Assembly (NCBI RefSeq): GCF_014805625.2
Contig: NW_023998415.1
Location: 1,136,974-1,200,973 of the forward strand
Length of the DNA stretch: 64,000 bases
Reading direction: 5' to 3'
Origin: Glossina fuscipes
Taxonomy: Eukaryota; Arthropoda; Insecta; Diptera; Glossinidae
Program-made: the position numbers and the translations under genes
Notes under the pieces: generated by a model
Database searches by the model: none
Seen by the model: the letters and a program-made list of their open reading frames with translations, nothing else
Told to the model about the DNA's origin: nothing
Shown here: positions 37,350-49,810 of the stretch, one piece after another
Position numbering within the stretch: position 1 is the stretch's first letter
How the letters are laid out: every line of letters starts with the position of its first letter

Positions 37350-38640
37350 AAGCTTCCGAATAAAGCACAATTCATTTTGCTATATTGAGTTGTTATTTTT
37401 TCATTTCAAATTTTAAAAAATTTCCCTTCTAATGGGCAGCGCATCATTAATGACAAATCCTTTGTACAAGGAACTTTTGATGTTGCTCAGTGGAGCCGTT
37501 TATATGAAATTTTTTCTAATAATTTCATTAATAACGAACAAAGGATAGGTTCGCTCCTCATAAGTCCTTTCGTTTGCTATCGAATTCGTTTAATTCTTCA
37601 TTATTATTGTGCCTCAGCAATTTGATGAACTATCTGTTCGGCGTAAGAACTTAAGAAGCTCAAGAACCAAACAAACTTAACCCCTTAACCCCCGGGAAAA
37701 AATGGACACATTTTGATAAGAAAATCATATAAATTAGCATAATAAGCTGTGTCCGATGAGGATAAGAGGAACATGTATTTCAATAAAGGAAAGAATAATG
37801 TACTATAAATAAAGAAAAAGTCGATTTGTCTGAAAGCTAACCAAACGGTAACTTAAGAACCCTTAGACAAAACAGACAAACTAACCCGTAACACATATCC
37901 TTCATCATCATAATAGTATGAGCCCCCAATTAAAAAATGTTTTGTGTGGACCGCGTTGGGTCTTATCAAAAGATCGGCCTTTATTTATACCTTTTTCCGT
38001 ATTGGAATGAACACGATCGTGGTAAGGTGTCTCGTTTGAGTGACAATGTTTATTCGCAGGAGTTTCCCAGAATTATATCGTTATTCATCAGATTTAAGAT
38101 CCCACAAATTGTTGATTGTTTCGTCAATTTAGGCAAATTTTTATTTTAGTCTATAGAACGCGACACTTTCACCCTTTAACAAAAATGTTAAAACCCTTTT
38201 GGATCGAATAGACTCAACGTTACTATTAATTTCATTACGAAGTTACATTGAGAGTTGAGAGAAATATGTTTCCAGGCTAGCATCCTTATGTATAAATAAG
38301 AATATGAAAGGGTATATTTATCCAGATAGACATATAGCGATATTGCCACCTTTTTATATGAAATGCAAATATACAGTGTTCTTTTGCAAAACGCGTACCA
38401 TCGTTTCTACGTGTGAAACACAAGTGTCGTACAGAAACTGTTTAAGAACGAGTAATGTCATATGATTCGAAACAAAGGTGGCCAATAGAAACAAAATGAA
38501 TCTTTTGCGCTTTGCATATGTGTATGTTACGCAACTTAGCACAAAGCTTCAATTATCAAAACGTTTGCAACGTCTAGATGGACGCTTCAGAAACGCCACG
38601 TAAGCATCATCAGTATCAAATTCAAAGTCCATTTACGCAT
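37350..38640. other. No gene recognised
   Basis: AT-rich. The 70-residue plus-strand frame at 37937-38149 has no domain I recognise, and its minus-strand shadow is equally plausible. Confidence 0.35.
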
Positions 38641-38700
38641 GACCGCCTGTTGGTCTTTTTTTAATACTTATATAACGCGCAGAAGCAAACTTCAAAACTC

Positions 38701-38930
38701 AGATGGACAAATGAACGAACGGACATTCTTAGGTGCATTCCGAATTTAAAAGTACCCAAAAATTTATGTATTTTATGGAAATTTGAAAGCTTGCTTCTGT
38801 ACGCTATAAATGAAATTATAACACACTATAAAGTTGAGTACGCGTTTTTTCCATATTTTTGGGGGTACCACTGCATCACCCGCAAAATATACGTTCAAAT
38901 TTTTGTGCATTTATCTGCCTACGGAGCATG
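38701..38930 (+). repeat. Left copy of an inverted repeat pair
   Basis: GATGGACAAATGAACGAACG, then GACATTCTTAGGTGCATTCC at one end and GGGTACCACTGCATCACCC plus CGTTCAAATTTTTGTGCATT at the other. The same blocks occur inverted at 41195-41430 with similar spacing. The GGACAAATGAACGAACGGAC stretch recalls the GACAGACGGAC microsatellite, so this may be a second family of the same class. Confidence 0.55.
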
Positions 38931-38934
38931 AGTA

Positions 38935-39180
38935 ATAGGCAAAAAAATCAATTTTTTTATTCCCTTTGAAAATTAGAAGTGTTCTCAATTTAGGTGGGAC
39001 TGTAGGCGAGTTCTTCGGCCGATATGGCAAATGTTCAAGACCAACCTATTTGCAGACGGACAGACGGACATGCTTAAATTGACAAAGAATATGATGCTGA
39101 CCAAGAATATAAACATTTCGTGGGATCACTGAAGCTTCCTTCTTGGAAAACGGTAAAAACGTTTCAACAAAACGAATACA
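38935..39180 (+). repeat. DINE-1/Helentron-like 3' part
   Basis: CAGACGGACAGACGGACATG (39055-39074) is followed by ATGATGCTGACCAAGAATAT, GTGGGATCACTGAAGCTTCC and TTCTTGG. This is very close to 11720-11815 and to the Drosophila DINE-1 3' region as remembered. It is the best example in the window of the GACAGACGGACA microsatellite. Confidence 0.6.
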
Positions 39181-39860
39181 TCCCTCATTTCTCGTTCATG
39201 GATATAATGATCCAAAAAATTATTCTTAATTTTTTTTTTTTAATTATTTTTATTTCTTTTAATATTTTCCAAAAAGTTTTTTATTAATTTTTTTTCCAAA
39301 TAGCCTTCTATCTTATGGGATTTCAAGAGAATAGCATAGAAAATAATTATTTGCTCTTGTCAACATTTTGCAATTTCCTCCATTAATAAGATTATGGAAT
39401 CTTTATACTCATTAATAGTATCAATTATGTGCATTTCGTAATGATATTTCGCTTTAGTTTGCCTTCACCAATTTTATCGTCGAATAAATTTCCATTCGAT
39501 ATTAACAAAAATTATATATATTGCTGACAACTGCTCGACATTTGACTCGGCGTTGACAACTATAAACCGATCCCAGAACTGATCGTTAGAAATTTCACAA
39601 ATGTATTTACTTCGGTAAATAAATATGTTAGCTCCTTATTATTATTGTTATGCAAATATAGCATTTTGTTTTTACGGTCATTTGCAAAGTGCTGCCAAAG
39701 TGTGCTAGACCATAACTCGAAGTAATATAAGTCCTCCGCTTAATAGGATTAATTTAAACCATTTTGTATCGAAATTGTGTCGAATTGAATTTTTATTTTT
39801 TCATTGAAAATAATATACCCTACGGAATAAAGTAATTTAAGCATAGGTACAATATAAATC

Positions 39861-40768
39861 AAAACAAGTAAGAACATTATAGTTGGACAAGGCCGACCGT
39901 TAAATGTTCTACACCACATTGTCTAACACAATTTTGATTTTTATTGTAGAACACAAAGGTTGCATCTTGTTTCTATACAAAGGCATATTTTTCATGTATG
40001 TGTTTATCGGCAAGCGGGCCCAAAAACGCAACCCTACTGTAGTACAAGTGTAATGCTTACACAGGGCAGCACGCAAAAGTAGCCATAGATGCTTCAAATT
40101 TTGTAGAGTTCTATTTTTTATGATACTACTAGTACGGATCAATGTTCATCACAGCATGTTAAAATTTGAATTTTTTTGCTCTACAAAGGATCAAATTTAA
40201 TAAAAATCGTTATATGCGTAGAATCCAAAAAATAGGCCGGGATGCCCAAATTTGTTACAGTCGACTTTCTTATGTTAAATTACCATTATGATATAATTTT
40301 TATGAATTTCAGTTTTGATTATATGAGAGACGGTCCAAAAATTGCCCCAGGCAGTCCAAAGCTTTCACGCCAATTTAGATTGCCGAAATACTACTACTAC
40401 CTAGAGACACTTCCCGAGAAATTTTGAAAATTGCAATCTTTTCCATGCAACGCCTTTTCAGAATAAGGCGTTATATATGGAGTGGTAGAAAAAGGGGATC
40501 GATCCGAACCATTTTCAATAACATCCGTCCTTGAGTCAAAACATGTTACTATACCAAATTTCATCAAAATATCTCAAAAATTGCAACCTATAGCTTGAAC
40601 ACAAACTATATGGACTGACATCAGACGGCCAGATAGACAGACAGACTTAGATCAATGCAGATTATGATTCTGAATTGATCGGTACAATAAAAGGTGGCCC
40701 TATCTTAAGCCCTTCTGTACGTTACATACTTTCGCACTAACTTTATATACCCTGTACTGCAGGGTATA
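39861..40768 (+). repeat. Best-preserved dispersed DINE-1/Helentron-like repeat, about 0.9 kb
   Basis: Starts AAAACAAGTAAGAACATTAT then AGTTGGACAAGGCCGACCGT, and TAAATGTTCTACACC. Internal blocks: TTAAATTACCATTATGATAT, GATCCGAACCATTTTCAATA, CATCCGTCCTTGAGTCAAAA, CAGATAGACAGACAGACTTA, GATTCTGAATTGATCGG and GCCCTTCTGTACGTTACATA. It ends in a perfect hairpin TATACCCTG, loop TACTG, CAGGGTATA (40746-40768). A 3'-terminal hairpin, no terminal inverted repeats and no coding capacity suit a non-autonomous Helitron/Helentron-class element. The short frame at 40242-40427 lies within it and is not a gene. Confidence 0.65.
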
Positions 40769-40894
40769 AAAATTTGTACGGTATTGTATCGAAATTAATT
40801 CGTAAGGCATCAAAATTTCATGATAAAAATTTTATTATAAAATATCGTTACAAATGTACACATACATAAAAAACTATGTTAACTTGAATAAAAA

Positions 40895-41125
40895 ACCAAG
40901 TAAAAAAGTTATATTCGGCTGGGGCCGAATCTGGCATACCCACCACCATTAAAATGATTAGCGCCCCATGTTTTTATTTATGGGTATAAAAACATGAATG
41001 AGATAAAATTTATCTTCCACCTTCGCTTAAAAGGTTTTGTTAAGAAAAAGTTAGTCCGTCGTATATGTCCATCATATCTGTTTGAGAATAAACGCATTTT
41101 GAGACAGACAGACATAATATACCTT
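40895..41125 (+). repeat. Related short repeat with its own start signature
   Basis: ACCAAGTAAAAAAGTTATAT, then TCGGCTGGGGCCGAATCTGG (a short palindromic CGGC/GCCG start), CATACCCACCACC and, near the end, GAGACAGACAGACATAATAT. The layout (AAGTAA start, GGCCGA motif, GACAGACAGAC microsatellite) parallels the main family, but the sequence differs. The 60-residue frame at 40994-41176 is part of it. Confidence 0.45.
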
Positions 41126-41194
41126 AATTTGAGGAGTGCACAAGACAATTTTAAATATTCCGTCTTTATACGGTAACTCTGAAAGAAAATTTAA

Positions 41195-41430
41195 AAATGT
41201 GCACAAATTTGAACGTACGTGCTGTGGGTGGTGCTGTAGTACTTGTACAAAAATGAAACAAAATTGATCATATCTTTGCAGTATTATCGTGTGACAAAAT
41301 TTAATTTTTTTTAGTAGTAACTAAATAACGCGCAATTGAAAACCTCAAAAACACCATAAGTGCATAAATTCTCGGCCAGTTTCAAATTTGAGATGCACCT
41401 AAACACGTCCGTCTGTTCGTCTGTCCATCT
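41195..41430 (-). repeat. Right copy of the inverted repeat pair
   Basis: On the minus strand it reads GGACAGACGAACAGACGGAC then GTGTTTAGGTGCATCTC, and at its far end CACCACCCACAGCACGTACG and TTCAAATTTGTGCACATTT. These match 38701-38930 in inverse orientation. The pair brackets about 2.3 kb containing three other repeats. Confidence 0.55.
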
Positions 41431-41439
41431 GCTTAATTA

Positions 41440-43108
41440 TGTGTAGCATATGTGGTAAACATTCTCCCATTAGCGAAAATGAAGATATCGCCTACAAATT
41501 TGAAAGTGACTTCAAGTTTTCTGAGGACACGCGTACAACACCCACACGCATATGCGACAACAATTTTTTTTTTTTGAAAATAGAAAAATTTTACCGTGTC
41601 CACCTCATATTATAGACCATGAAAATTTAGTTGTTTATTTTTTTTTCCGTTTGAAGATAACAGTGACGGATATAAAAGATTCGGTTCGACCGAAACAAAT
41701 TTTTTCGCTTCTTTTTTTTCTCAAAGTTGCTTGAAACTCGTCTTATTAACGATAAAATAAAAATGAAAGCAAAAATCAAGTGATAAAAGACACAAAATTG
41801 ATTTTTTGAAATCGTGTTGTATCGAAACCGTATTATAATATTCGCTAACTTTGAATCGTGTTGTCCCGAAACCCTGCTATACTAATGTCGTATTAAGCAG
41901 GAGGCGACCGTATATAATACATAACAGGCATACAAAGATGCCTAGTGTACTGTGTTCGGTTCGCGGTTATCCACCTAAACTAGATGTTTGTATTTCAGTC
42001 CATCTATCTATCGATATTTATGTATAATTGAAAGCGACTTTCTTAAGAACGAGTACTTAGCTCTTCAATATGAAATCCACACCAGTTAAGTTTCTGGTAA
42101 TTTGAATATTTGTCGTACCTATGAGCCTAAATGTTTTTCGTTTATGTAAAATCACATATATATATGTTTTTTTTATATACATGGTTTATTTCGCAACTGT
42201 AGTGCAGTCTATCGAATTGTTCGAATAAATCTTCAAATTACTTCGACGAAAAAATTAATGATGCATTTTTAATAGCGTTTTTATTTTTTCCTAATTTTTA
42301 TGTATTTATTATAAGTATTTTTTTCTCTTGAAATATATATATTTGGAATTCCTTTCTTGTAATCGCATTCATCGGGACCAATAATTTTGCAATTTTGCAA
42401 AGAATTTTCCAAATAAAGTTTAAGATGGTTTTCGGGTAAAATCTTTTCGAAAAAAATTCTTTGCAGGAATATTCAAAAATATAGTTTACTAAGCATTCAA
42501 CATAAATTTTCAAAATAATTTCAAAGATAAGAGAAAAAACTTTTTTTAAAAGTAATTCCGAAAATTTCATTGTAAAAACGAATGCGAATATTATTCGAGA
42601 AAACTTTTTGCGAATCTTTTTTTTTTTTTTTAATAGTAAGTGAGCTGAACTTTCTAAATTTGTGTTTGAAACTCTTCTTAATATAAAATATAACGTTGTA
42701 TAAGTAAATTTGTGCAAAAGATTTATTCCGCCTTTTGTCTTATAAATTTTTATATATGTCTTCTTATATTGTTAATCAATTTTATTACCTTCCGTTTTAG
42801 AACAAGGATTTTGTAAGGCCCTTTGTCACCTTTTCAGTCACAAATTGCTATTTATAACACTTTGTTCATGATTATGATGATAATGACAATGTCATTGTCG
42901 TAGTTTCGTGCTAGAGAACACCTACACTACGCGCACGAAGACATATTTGGTGTATGCACATGCTTTCGAATTTATGACAAACATTCATAAAAGCCGTAAG
43001 TTAGCTACAAAATAAACTAACTTTAGCTTCTATGCATCCGTACATAAGAGCGCACGTACGTGTTCGCCTAAGTACGCATGTGTGTATAAAATAATGTACC
43101 TTTAATAA

Positions 43109-43145
<37 letters not shown>

Positions 43146-46060
43146 TTATATAGCTCGTTTGTTTCCATGTTTTACATTTAAACATATTTACTTACACAGA
43201 TGTTTGTTATTTTTCGAGTGAGGGCGCGTGTAGATATATGAATGTGTGGGGTAAAAGGATTTTGCGGTATTATTAAAATGTTTTGATAAACGAAGCATAA
43301 TGTATAATAACCACCATATTACACAAAATACACGCGAATACACATATATTCATAAATATATATATGTATATATATATATATAGCATATACACAGCATATC
43401 CTTAGGATATACGTAGCCTATATATGTATATATAGATACAAACGTACACCAAATATATACATAAATAAACTTAACATATACATCTATATTACGTACATGT
43501 ATTGATATGTCTGCTGTGTATATAACACTTACAATATATTAACAAGCATTGTTTTCTGTCAAGCCATAAGCTATACACGTATATAGAAGTATGCTGCTAC
43601 AATCATATTTGTGTACATTTTACATTGTTTAACTGTGCATACATATTTATGCATATGTGCTTACTTAGTTTATACTTGGGGTCACAGTAAACCTCACCGG
43701 ACTTGAAGATTATCAAGGGAAACTGTACCCATATCAAAACGTACACACGCACAAAGAGAGAAATATAACTAAATAAGGATGTGTGCGTGTGCCGAGATGC
43801 TTATTCAGAATAAAAAGGAAATTATTGATTATACAGTTTACCCTCCTCTTATTCAAAATGGCTATGTTTTATTTTTCTCCTTTTTTTATTGTTTTTCTTT
43901 TTTCTTTTTTTTTTTTTTTGCTCTGTCATATTGAAAGTTTAATGGCTTCTTATTAGTAAAACATTGAAATTTGATACATTACCTCGATGAAGTTTGAGGT
44001 CAGAGAAAATAAGGCAAAGAGTAGGAAAATAAAGGAAAGTGTGTTACAGAAAAATTATAAGTTAAAGAAAACATCATGAGTTATGTGATTTTTCTATGTC
44101 CACTATTAGCATGTATTATGTGTTTATATATATTCGCAATCGTAATTGAAATCTATAAATGGGGAGAAAGGGGGAGAAGAGAACGGCAGCAGTTGTTATT
44201 TATAGTTTGCTTAATGCCCTCCGAAAATTTAAAATATTTCGTTATAAATTCATTAAATAGCATAAGAAAAGGAACCTTTCCCTTAAATAAATCGATGGAC
44301 ACAATGAGTTTTTCCCCGTCCTCGTTTTACCAGTTAGAAACAGTGAACTTTAATATCGTATTCCTTTTGTGTATTACGCTTAGCAGTCCTTAGATAGTAC
44401 GAATCCAGATCCCTCAAGTCTGCTACTATGTCCGAACATATCTTAAAGTTGTATCCTCCACGTGCATATTTTGTAGTGGGTTTCGTGCGCATTCTTCATA
44501 TATTGCATATACAATATTCGATTGAAATAATTTCCTTATATATCGTTTAAAACGCTTTCCCAACAATAAGCCAAAGAATGTATGTAAGATTAGGGATAAT
44601 TTTGAATTACAACTGGAAATACATTCTAATATAAATTATATTAGTTAATCACATGTATTTTGATCAGCGACATCTATTGATTATATTCGTCAATTTTGAC
44701 CTTTCTCTACGTAGAATAACAGTTTTTCATTTAGTATTATTGACTTATTCAGCGTGTATCGGAATGCTAAAAATTGCATTTTCGACATTCATTACTTTTG
44801 TTGTTCGATTTGAAAAAATCTGCTGCCAAATGAGAAAAATTTTTAAAAAAAAAAAAAAAAAAAATGCGCATTTATGTTTGGTTTGGAACGAATCGTTTCA
44901 AAATCGTTGTCGTAAATAAGCCAAATATGTTGTTAGTTATGAGTGCATCAATTCGCCGATAGGAAACACTTTTACTACACTTTGACCTAAAAAACATTTA
45001 TGCATTTTTATCTATCGTAAAGCATAACTTGGATTTTGTGCATCGTGTATATCGTTTTGTAAATGGATGGCGAGCCTATTCTCTACTGAAATTTTAGTTT
45101 AACCTGGCAAACATTTATTACTAAGTTTTAGATCAGTATTTAAATCAATTCATCATAAATGTGATGTGTGATTTCTATACGATGCAGACAAGAGGCCAAA
45201 TCTGGTATATCCTTGGTGGTTACAAAAAAAAAAAATAAATGAAGAAATAAAAAACCCGAAATCAACCTACAACGAGCACAGTATGCTGGCCATTTGCTAG
45301 GAAATGCGAATAGCTTTACCCAAACTGATTGCTAATGAGAAATTGGAAAATCAGACAATAGTAACAAAAGCGAACTTTACTTTAGTAAATATTGTGACAC
45401 GATATATATAAAAAATTGGAATGATAAAAAATCAAGCAATGAATCGTTGCTAAAAGCGTCGTCCTCAACGCCAAACAGCCCTTATAACTGCTGCACATAT
45501 TGAAATTTTCTACATAAAATGCATTAAGAGGGAGAGCCACTGTAACAGCTTAAAAAGAAAAGTGATTTTTTAGCCATTTTTTGAGGCCGGTAGATAACAT
45601 CGTAGGATAATGATATTCAAGGAAGTTATGTTGAGCGCATATTCGAGTTTTAAAAAATAAAGAACAATTTTTGGCAAGCATTAAAAAATGCCTATATCGA
45701 AACCGCTTTGCGAATCATTTTCAAATAAAGCGGCTCTGTCACCCAAAGTACAATTGGCGTTAAATTGAGTCTACAAAAAAAAAAACACATAATAAATTTA
45801 TATTTGGTTGTGACCGACTTTTTTACAGCCATCAGCGTTATTCTTTTTTTTGGGAATTATTTGATGGAAACTTATATCGTGTGTCGGTTATAGTTTATGG
45901 GCAACGAGCAAGAGAGGGGAAAAGCAAAAGTGTTCACTGTTTCTTCACATAGGCGTGTGAACGTTGTAGGAGTGCTCGTTGCAAACTTTGAATCATTTTC
46001 AAACTCTTTTTGCAAGTTTGTGAGCGATATCTTCATTTTCCCTATGTTTCCCATAGATAT
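41440..46060. other. No gene recognised; AT microsatellites
   Basis: Poly-T near 41565, 42615 and 43905, (TA)n at 43112-43144 and 43355-43382, and a poly-A at 44846-44863. The direct motif ATCGTGTTGTATCGAAACC / ATCGTGTTGTCCCGAAACC occurs at about 41811 and 41855. The 139-residue minus frame at 42298-42717 is rich in K, F and I and looks like chance. Confidence 0.4.
43112..43144. repeat. (TA)n microsatellite
   Basis: Uninterrupted run of about 33 bases of AT dinucleotide. Confidence 0.9.
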
Positions 46061-46064
46061 TGCA

Positions 46065-46486
46065 CGGTTTCCCGGACAGAAAGAGAGTTGCAGTAACGTA
46101 TACGAGCCAAAACCAATAGATAAATCGAGCGAATATTGTCCAAAAGGAGAATTAAAACCGCACCAAAGTCACTTAAAAATCAAGGTGATGCTGACAGTTG
46201 TCTTCGATTATGCTGATGTTGTGCGCTATGAATTCTTTCCGCCAACAAGGATTATTGTTTGAGCTTGAGGGTTACTTTGAAGGCGCCAATGTAGATTTAA
46301 CCAGAGAATAAATTCTAAAACTAAAGTCTTAAAGCAGTAGTTTAAGACTATCGGCTCTATTGAATTTTGTTATTTGAACCCCCGACCATTAAGTTGTTAA
46401 TCGGGACTCTTTGCTAACTTAGCCACTCATGCTTCTTTCCAAAAAGAAAAAATTAAATTGGTCCTACTTTTTGGGCTCAGTCGTTT
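46065..46486 (+). mobile_element. Mariner remnant with internal deletion and nested SINE
   Basis: Plus-strand text reads SSEYCPKGELKPHQ, then KVMLTVVFDYADVVRYEFF, matching the mariner block around the first catalytic aspartate ('kvMLtvFFDyrGvVhyEFLp'). After a deletion of the middle of the protein, the C-terminus follows: EGYFEGANVDL, a form of 'sgGdYFEGDkIDl'. A SINE occupies 46296-46431. Next comes ATTGGTCCTACTTTTTGGGC, the inverse of the terminal repeat at 51822-51848, marking the 3' end near 46480. The 5' end is missing. The second and third catalytic residues are deleted, so it is inactive. Confidence 0.75.
46296..46431 (-). mobile_element. tRNA-derived SINE, copy 2, nested in mariner
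   Basis: CCAGAGAATAAATTCTAAAA, then AAGACTATCGGCTCTATTG, TTTGAACCCCCGACCATTAA and TAGCCACTCATGC on the plus strand correspond in order to the copies at 14696 and 58312. The B-box position (inverse GGGGGTTCAAAT) is recognisable; the A-box end is worn. No ATT tail is seen here. It lies between the mariner C-terminal codons and the mariner terminal repeat. Confidence 0.62.
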
Positions 46487-46489
46487 TTG

Positions 46490-49400
46490 TTAAATTATCG
46501 GATTTACGTAAAATTTAGATAAAAAAAAATCTTATCAGGATGACCTCTCTGTATTGCACACTTTAAGCTTAGTGGACAGCAAATTCATCCTAACTTGAAT
46601 GTTATCGTTTCGTTTGTCCTATACATACCTTGACACCGGTCACACCAATTATCGGTGTTTTAGCTTCAATTGGCATATGTATGCATGCGTGTCCTTATTG
46701 CGCATAACGACCATTTTTAATAATCTCATTTACCATTTTCAAATATATCACCAATATTATCAATCACCGTCTTGATATAGGATGTTTCGTATATTCTTTG
46801 TCTTTTGCAATTTGCGAAAATTCTTTAAAATTCCTGTGCGATACTTGTCTAGATATTTGTCACAGTCAACCTACCACCACGTGTTTTACTCATTCATGCA
46901 TTGTTGGCCCCAGTCACTCATTTATTCCTTTATTCTTCTTCATCTATTTATTAATTCATGTCAGTATGAGACGAGCACAGATGTTGGCATAGAGTACAAA
47001 TGTTCGATAAAAATGCCTCCTTCCCTTTACTTCTCACTGCTTTTAAGTAAATCGTTAATTTCATACCATATACAATGTGGTGTACGGAATGCAAAAATAA
47101 TGAATGTGATGGAAAATTGGCTACTAATAGTTGATATATTTTCTTATATAGACATTTACGCTCCTTCTGGAATTGTTACAAATAAATTGTTTGAAGGAAA
47201 ATTGTTCATGTTCTATTTTTATCGACATCGTTTGCGGGGTGACCTCTGCCTCTCTGAAAGGAAATCTTTTAAAGAAAATGTCAGATAGTTATAAGGGATG
47301 GGAAGGACGAATTGTCACAATGCGGAATACTTAACTTTACAACATAATAAAATAAAAGCATAAGCCGTTCCAAATATTAATTAATGGGAATTATTTACAC
47401 ACTAAGTTAAGGAATTTAACGTAAGAACTCCTGGACGAAGCCGACGATGTATCCCAGGCGTTAACTAAATGATTGTGAATCGATGGATACGATAACAGGT
47501 GGATGTAAAATTTGAGAATTTTAAAATTACATTGAGATTTATAAAAAGTATAAGTGTTGGCGTTTATATAGTTGTTCTTGCCGTTATTTGGAATAATGTC
47601 AAACGCGATTTCTTTTTGATATATTAGAGGTAATAATCAATCAATTAACGCGCCGGAAATTACTAAAAAGCGGCGAATGTTCGAAATTCGCTCCGCTAAT
47701 ACTTCATTCAAGGAAGCAGGTACAATTTGATAACCTTTTATTTAGCGTGCCCTCTTGTCAGCATGAAATCCCATCCAATCGATATTTCGGGCACATCTTT
47801 TTTAATTTTTATTAGGATGAACTAAAAGATGGGATATGTATTCGCACATTCCCGTCATTTTTATCAAAAAGATTAAAAAAAACAAGGATGGTCTGAAAAT
47901 GTGCAAATCTTTTACACATTAGAACCGTAACCAGGTGGTGGCTCAGTCAGAAAGTAAAACTTAAAACATTGGTTTATAAATCGCAATTATTATGTAGCTT
48001 AGTGATCTCTGCGTTACGTCTCATAGTTTAATATACCGTTCACTATGCCATTATATACGAGGAGAAAGTTTCTTATTAAATACTTAATCAAAATACTAAA
48101 ATTTTAATGCTATCACCATGTCGATAGTTTCAAACGTTGGTTTTAAAAATTCCATAAGATTATATAATAGGATGTATAGGTAAATAAAAAAAAGGAATAT
48201 TAGGAAAAGCATCACTGAAATAAAGTAAACTGTAATTCAGGCAAAAGGTTATAGAAGCAATTCAAAATACCTCTGAAAATAGTAAAAATAAGAATCTAGC
48301 GGAAAGGTAAAAAGTGAATAAACAATTTTAGCTAAAATTGTCTAAAGAGGAAAAATTGACTTTCAGACTGTCTGGGTATGAAAGAGAAAAGGTCTCATAT
48401 GTATACGTGAGTAAAGATGTGAAGTCAAAGCAAATGTCATCCATTTTAAGTGGCAACCAAGATCGTATCAAAATAGAAATCGTACTTAAATTGCATTTTC
48501 TTCGCTTTCTCTCTTATTTTCATCTCTTTTTTTTATTTCTTATTTTTTTTTTTTTTTATCTCTGTTCACTGCATTTTCTTTCTTTTTTCTTTTTTTCGGT
48601 GACTAAAACTGAACATTCATAGTTTCGGTTGGCTGTGAACTTTACTATGTCTAAATCTGCGAAATTCATACCATCAATCTTAAACAGAGATAGAGATCCT
48701 TTCATTTTCTTAACTTTTCCTATATCCACACATCTCTTCACATACGTGGATACGTAGTTACGTATGTACATATTGTAGAGATAAAAGACTACACATATAT
48801 ATAGAATTTTTGTTCGCCGTAGCCAGTGTTTCAAACATCCTTAAATCTATATGAGTTAAAAGTTAAGCTAAGCCATTGTCTCATGCCTGCACATAACAAA
48901 ACGTTAAAGCTATTTTACTTTTAGCACGTAAAAGAAAACAAACACAAAAATTCTTTTCCATAAAATTTTCTTTCGTTCTTTACAAAATTTACAAAAAGTT
49001 TAAATTCTATGCATTACCAACTCCTGATTGTATATAGGTTCGTCCGATGCTTAGCATTTACTTTTTTACTTAAGTACGGGTCACACAGGAAATATGCTTC
49101 AATTTTCTCTTTGTGTATGTGAAGCTAATACACGATTCAGGTCACGTTTGTCGACGAAAAGTGGGGCGGGAGACGATTCTATATTTTCTTCTTCTCAAAA
49201 ACACATACAAATGTTTTTATATCGCCTTACAGTCTGTGGTTAAGTTATTTAGATGTAAGAGTGTGTACATGCCTCTGTCAGATGGATATAACTATAGTTT
49301 AAGGTCAACAACAAAGCTGTAGGTACTGCTTCAGTTATATATTTTTTTCGGATATATACTTCTATCATTGGTTAAGCCATATATTTCCGTTTCCATGCAT

Positions 49401-49800
49401 TTTGTTATGTTTGTGGTACACATATTTAAAGCAAAAACTAGAAAATATTTTAAAGAGTAAAGGACTATGTTAATGTTTCTATGTTAATCTTTACATATAC
49501 ATACATAAAAATACAAAGCTCTTAAATTATGATCGCGTTCACTTTAGGGTTGAGTCCAGTATTTCAATTTTATTTTTCGTATCATGCATCTCTAAGTATC
49601 CACTTGAAAGCATTCCAATACAATTTCATATGCAACCAAAAGCAACAAAACAACAACAATTTAGAACGACACTTACTGCGTATGCGAAACTTTTCTGGCT
49701 TTTATAGAAACGAGTTTTCGCTGAGCTTACGAAAGACCTGCCTTTGACGATATTCTAACTAACTAATGCATATTATGAAAAGTACATACTTATCCAGAAT
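46490..49800. other. No confident gene; one longest open frame inside
   Basis: AT-rich stretch with poly-T near 48550. Apart from the open frame at 46782-47288 I see only short frames. Confidence 0.35.
46782..47288 (+). CDS. Hypothetical 168-residue ORF, longest in the window
   Basis: This is the longest uninterrupted start-to-stop frame here. Its translation is rich in F, Y, S, I and L, with hydrophobic stretches around residues 48-58 and 80-95 and a basic C-terminus. I recognise no domain, signal peptide or repeat. A second frame overlaps at 46798-46992. A frame of this length is uncommon by chance in AT-rich DNA, but local composition could allow it and codon use looks no different from surrounding noncoding DNA. 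Treat as a probable chance ORF; a single-exon lineage-specific gene is the alternative. Confidence 0.13.
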   Translation: MFRIFFVFCNLRKFFKIPVRYLSRYLSQSTYHHVFYSFMHCWPQSLIYSFILLHLFINSCQYETSTDVGIEYKCSIKMPPSLYFSLLLSKSLISYHIQCGVRNAKIMNVMENWLLIVDIFSYIDIYAPSGIVTNKLFEGKLFMFYFYRHRLRGDLCLSERKSFKENVR

Positions 49801-49810
49801 GACAAGTAGT

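Noticed and set aside
41811..41875. Two near-identical ATCGTGTTGTATCGAAACC motifs as a possible array
   Set aside because: Only two clear units about 45 bases apart without regular spacing or further copies; not an array.
42298..42717. 139-residue minus-strand open frame
   Set aside because: Composition is dominated by K, F, I and L with a poly-K run from a poly-T tract; no motif. It looks like chance translation of AT-rich DNA.
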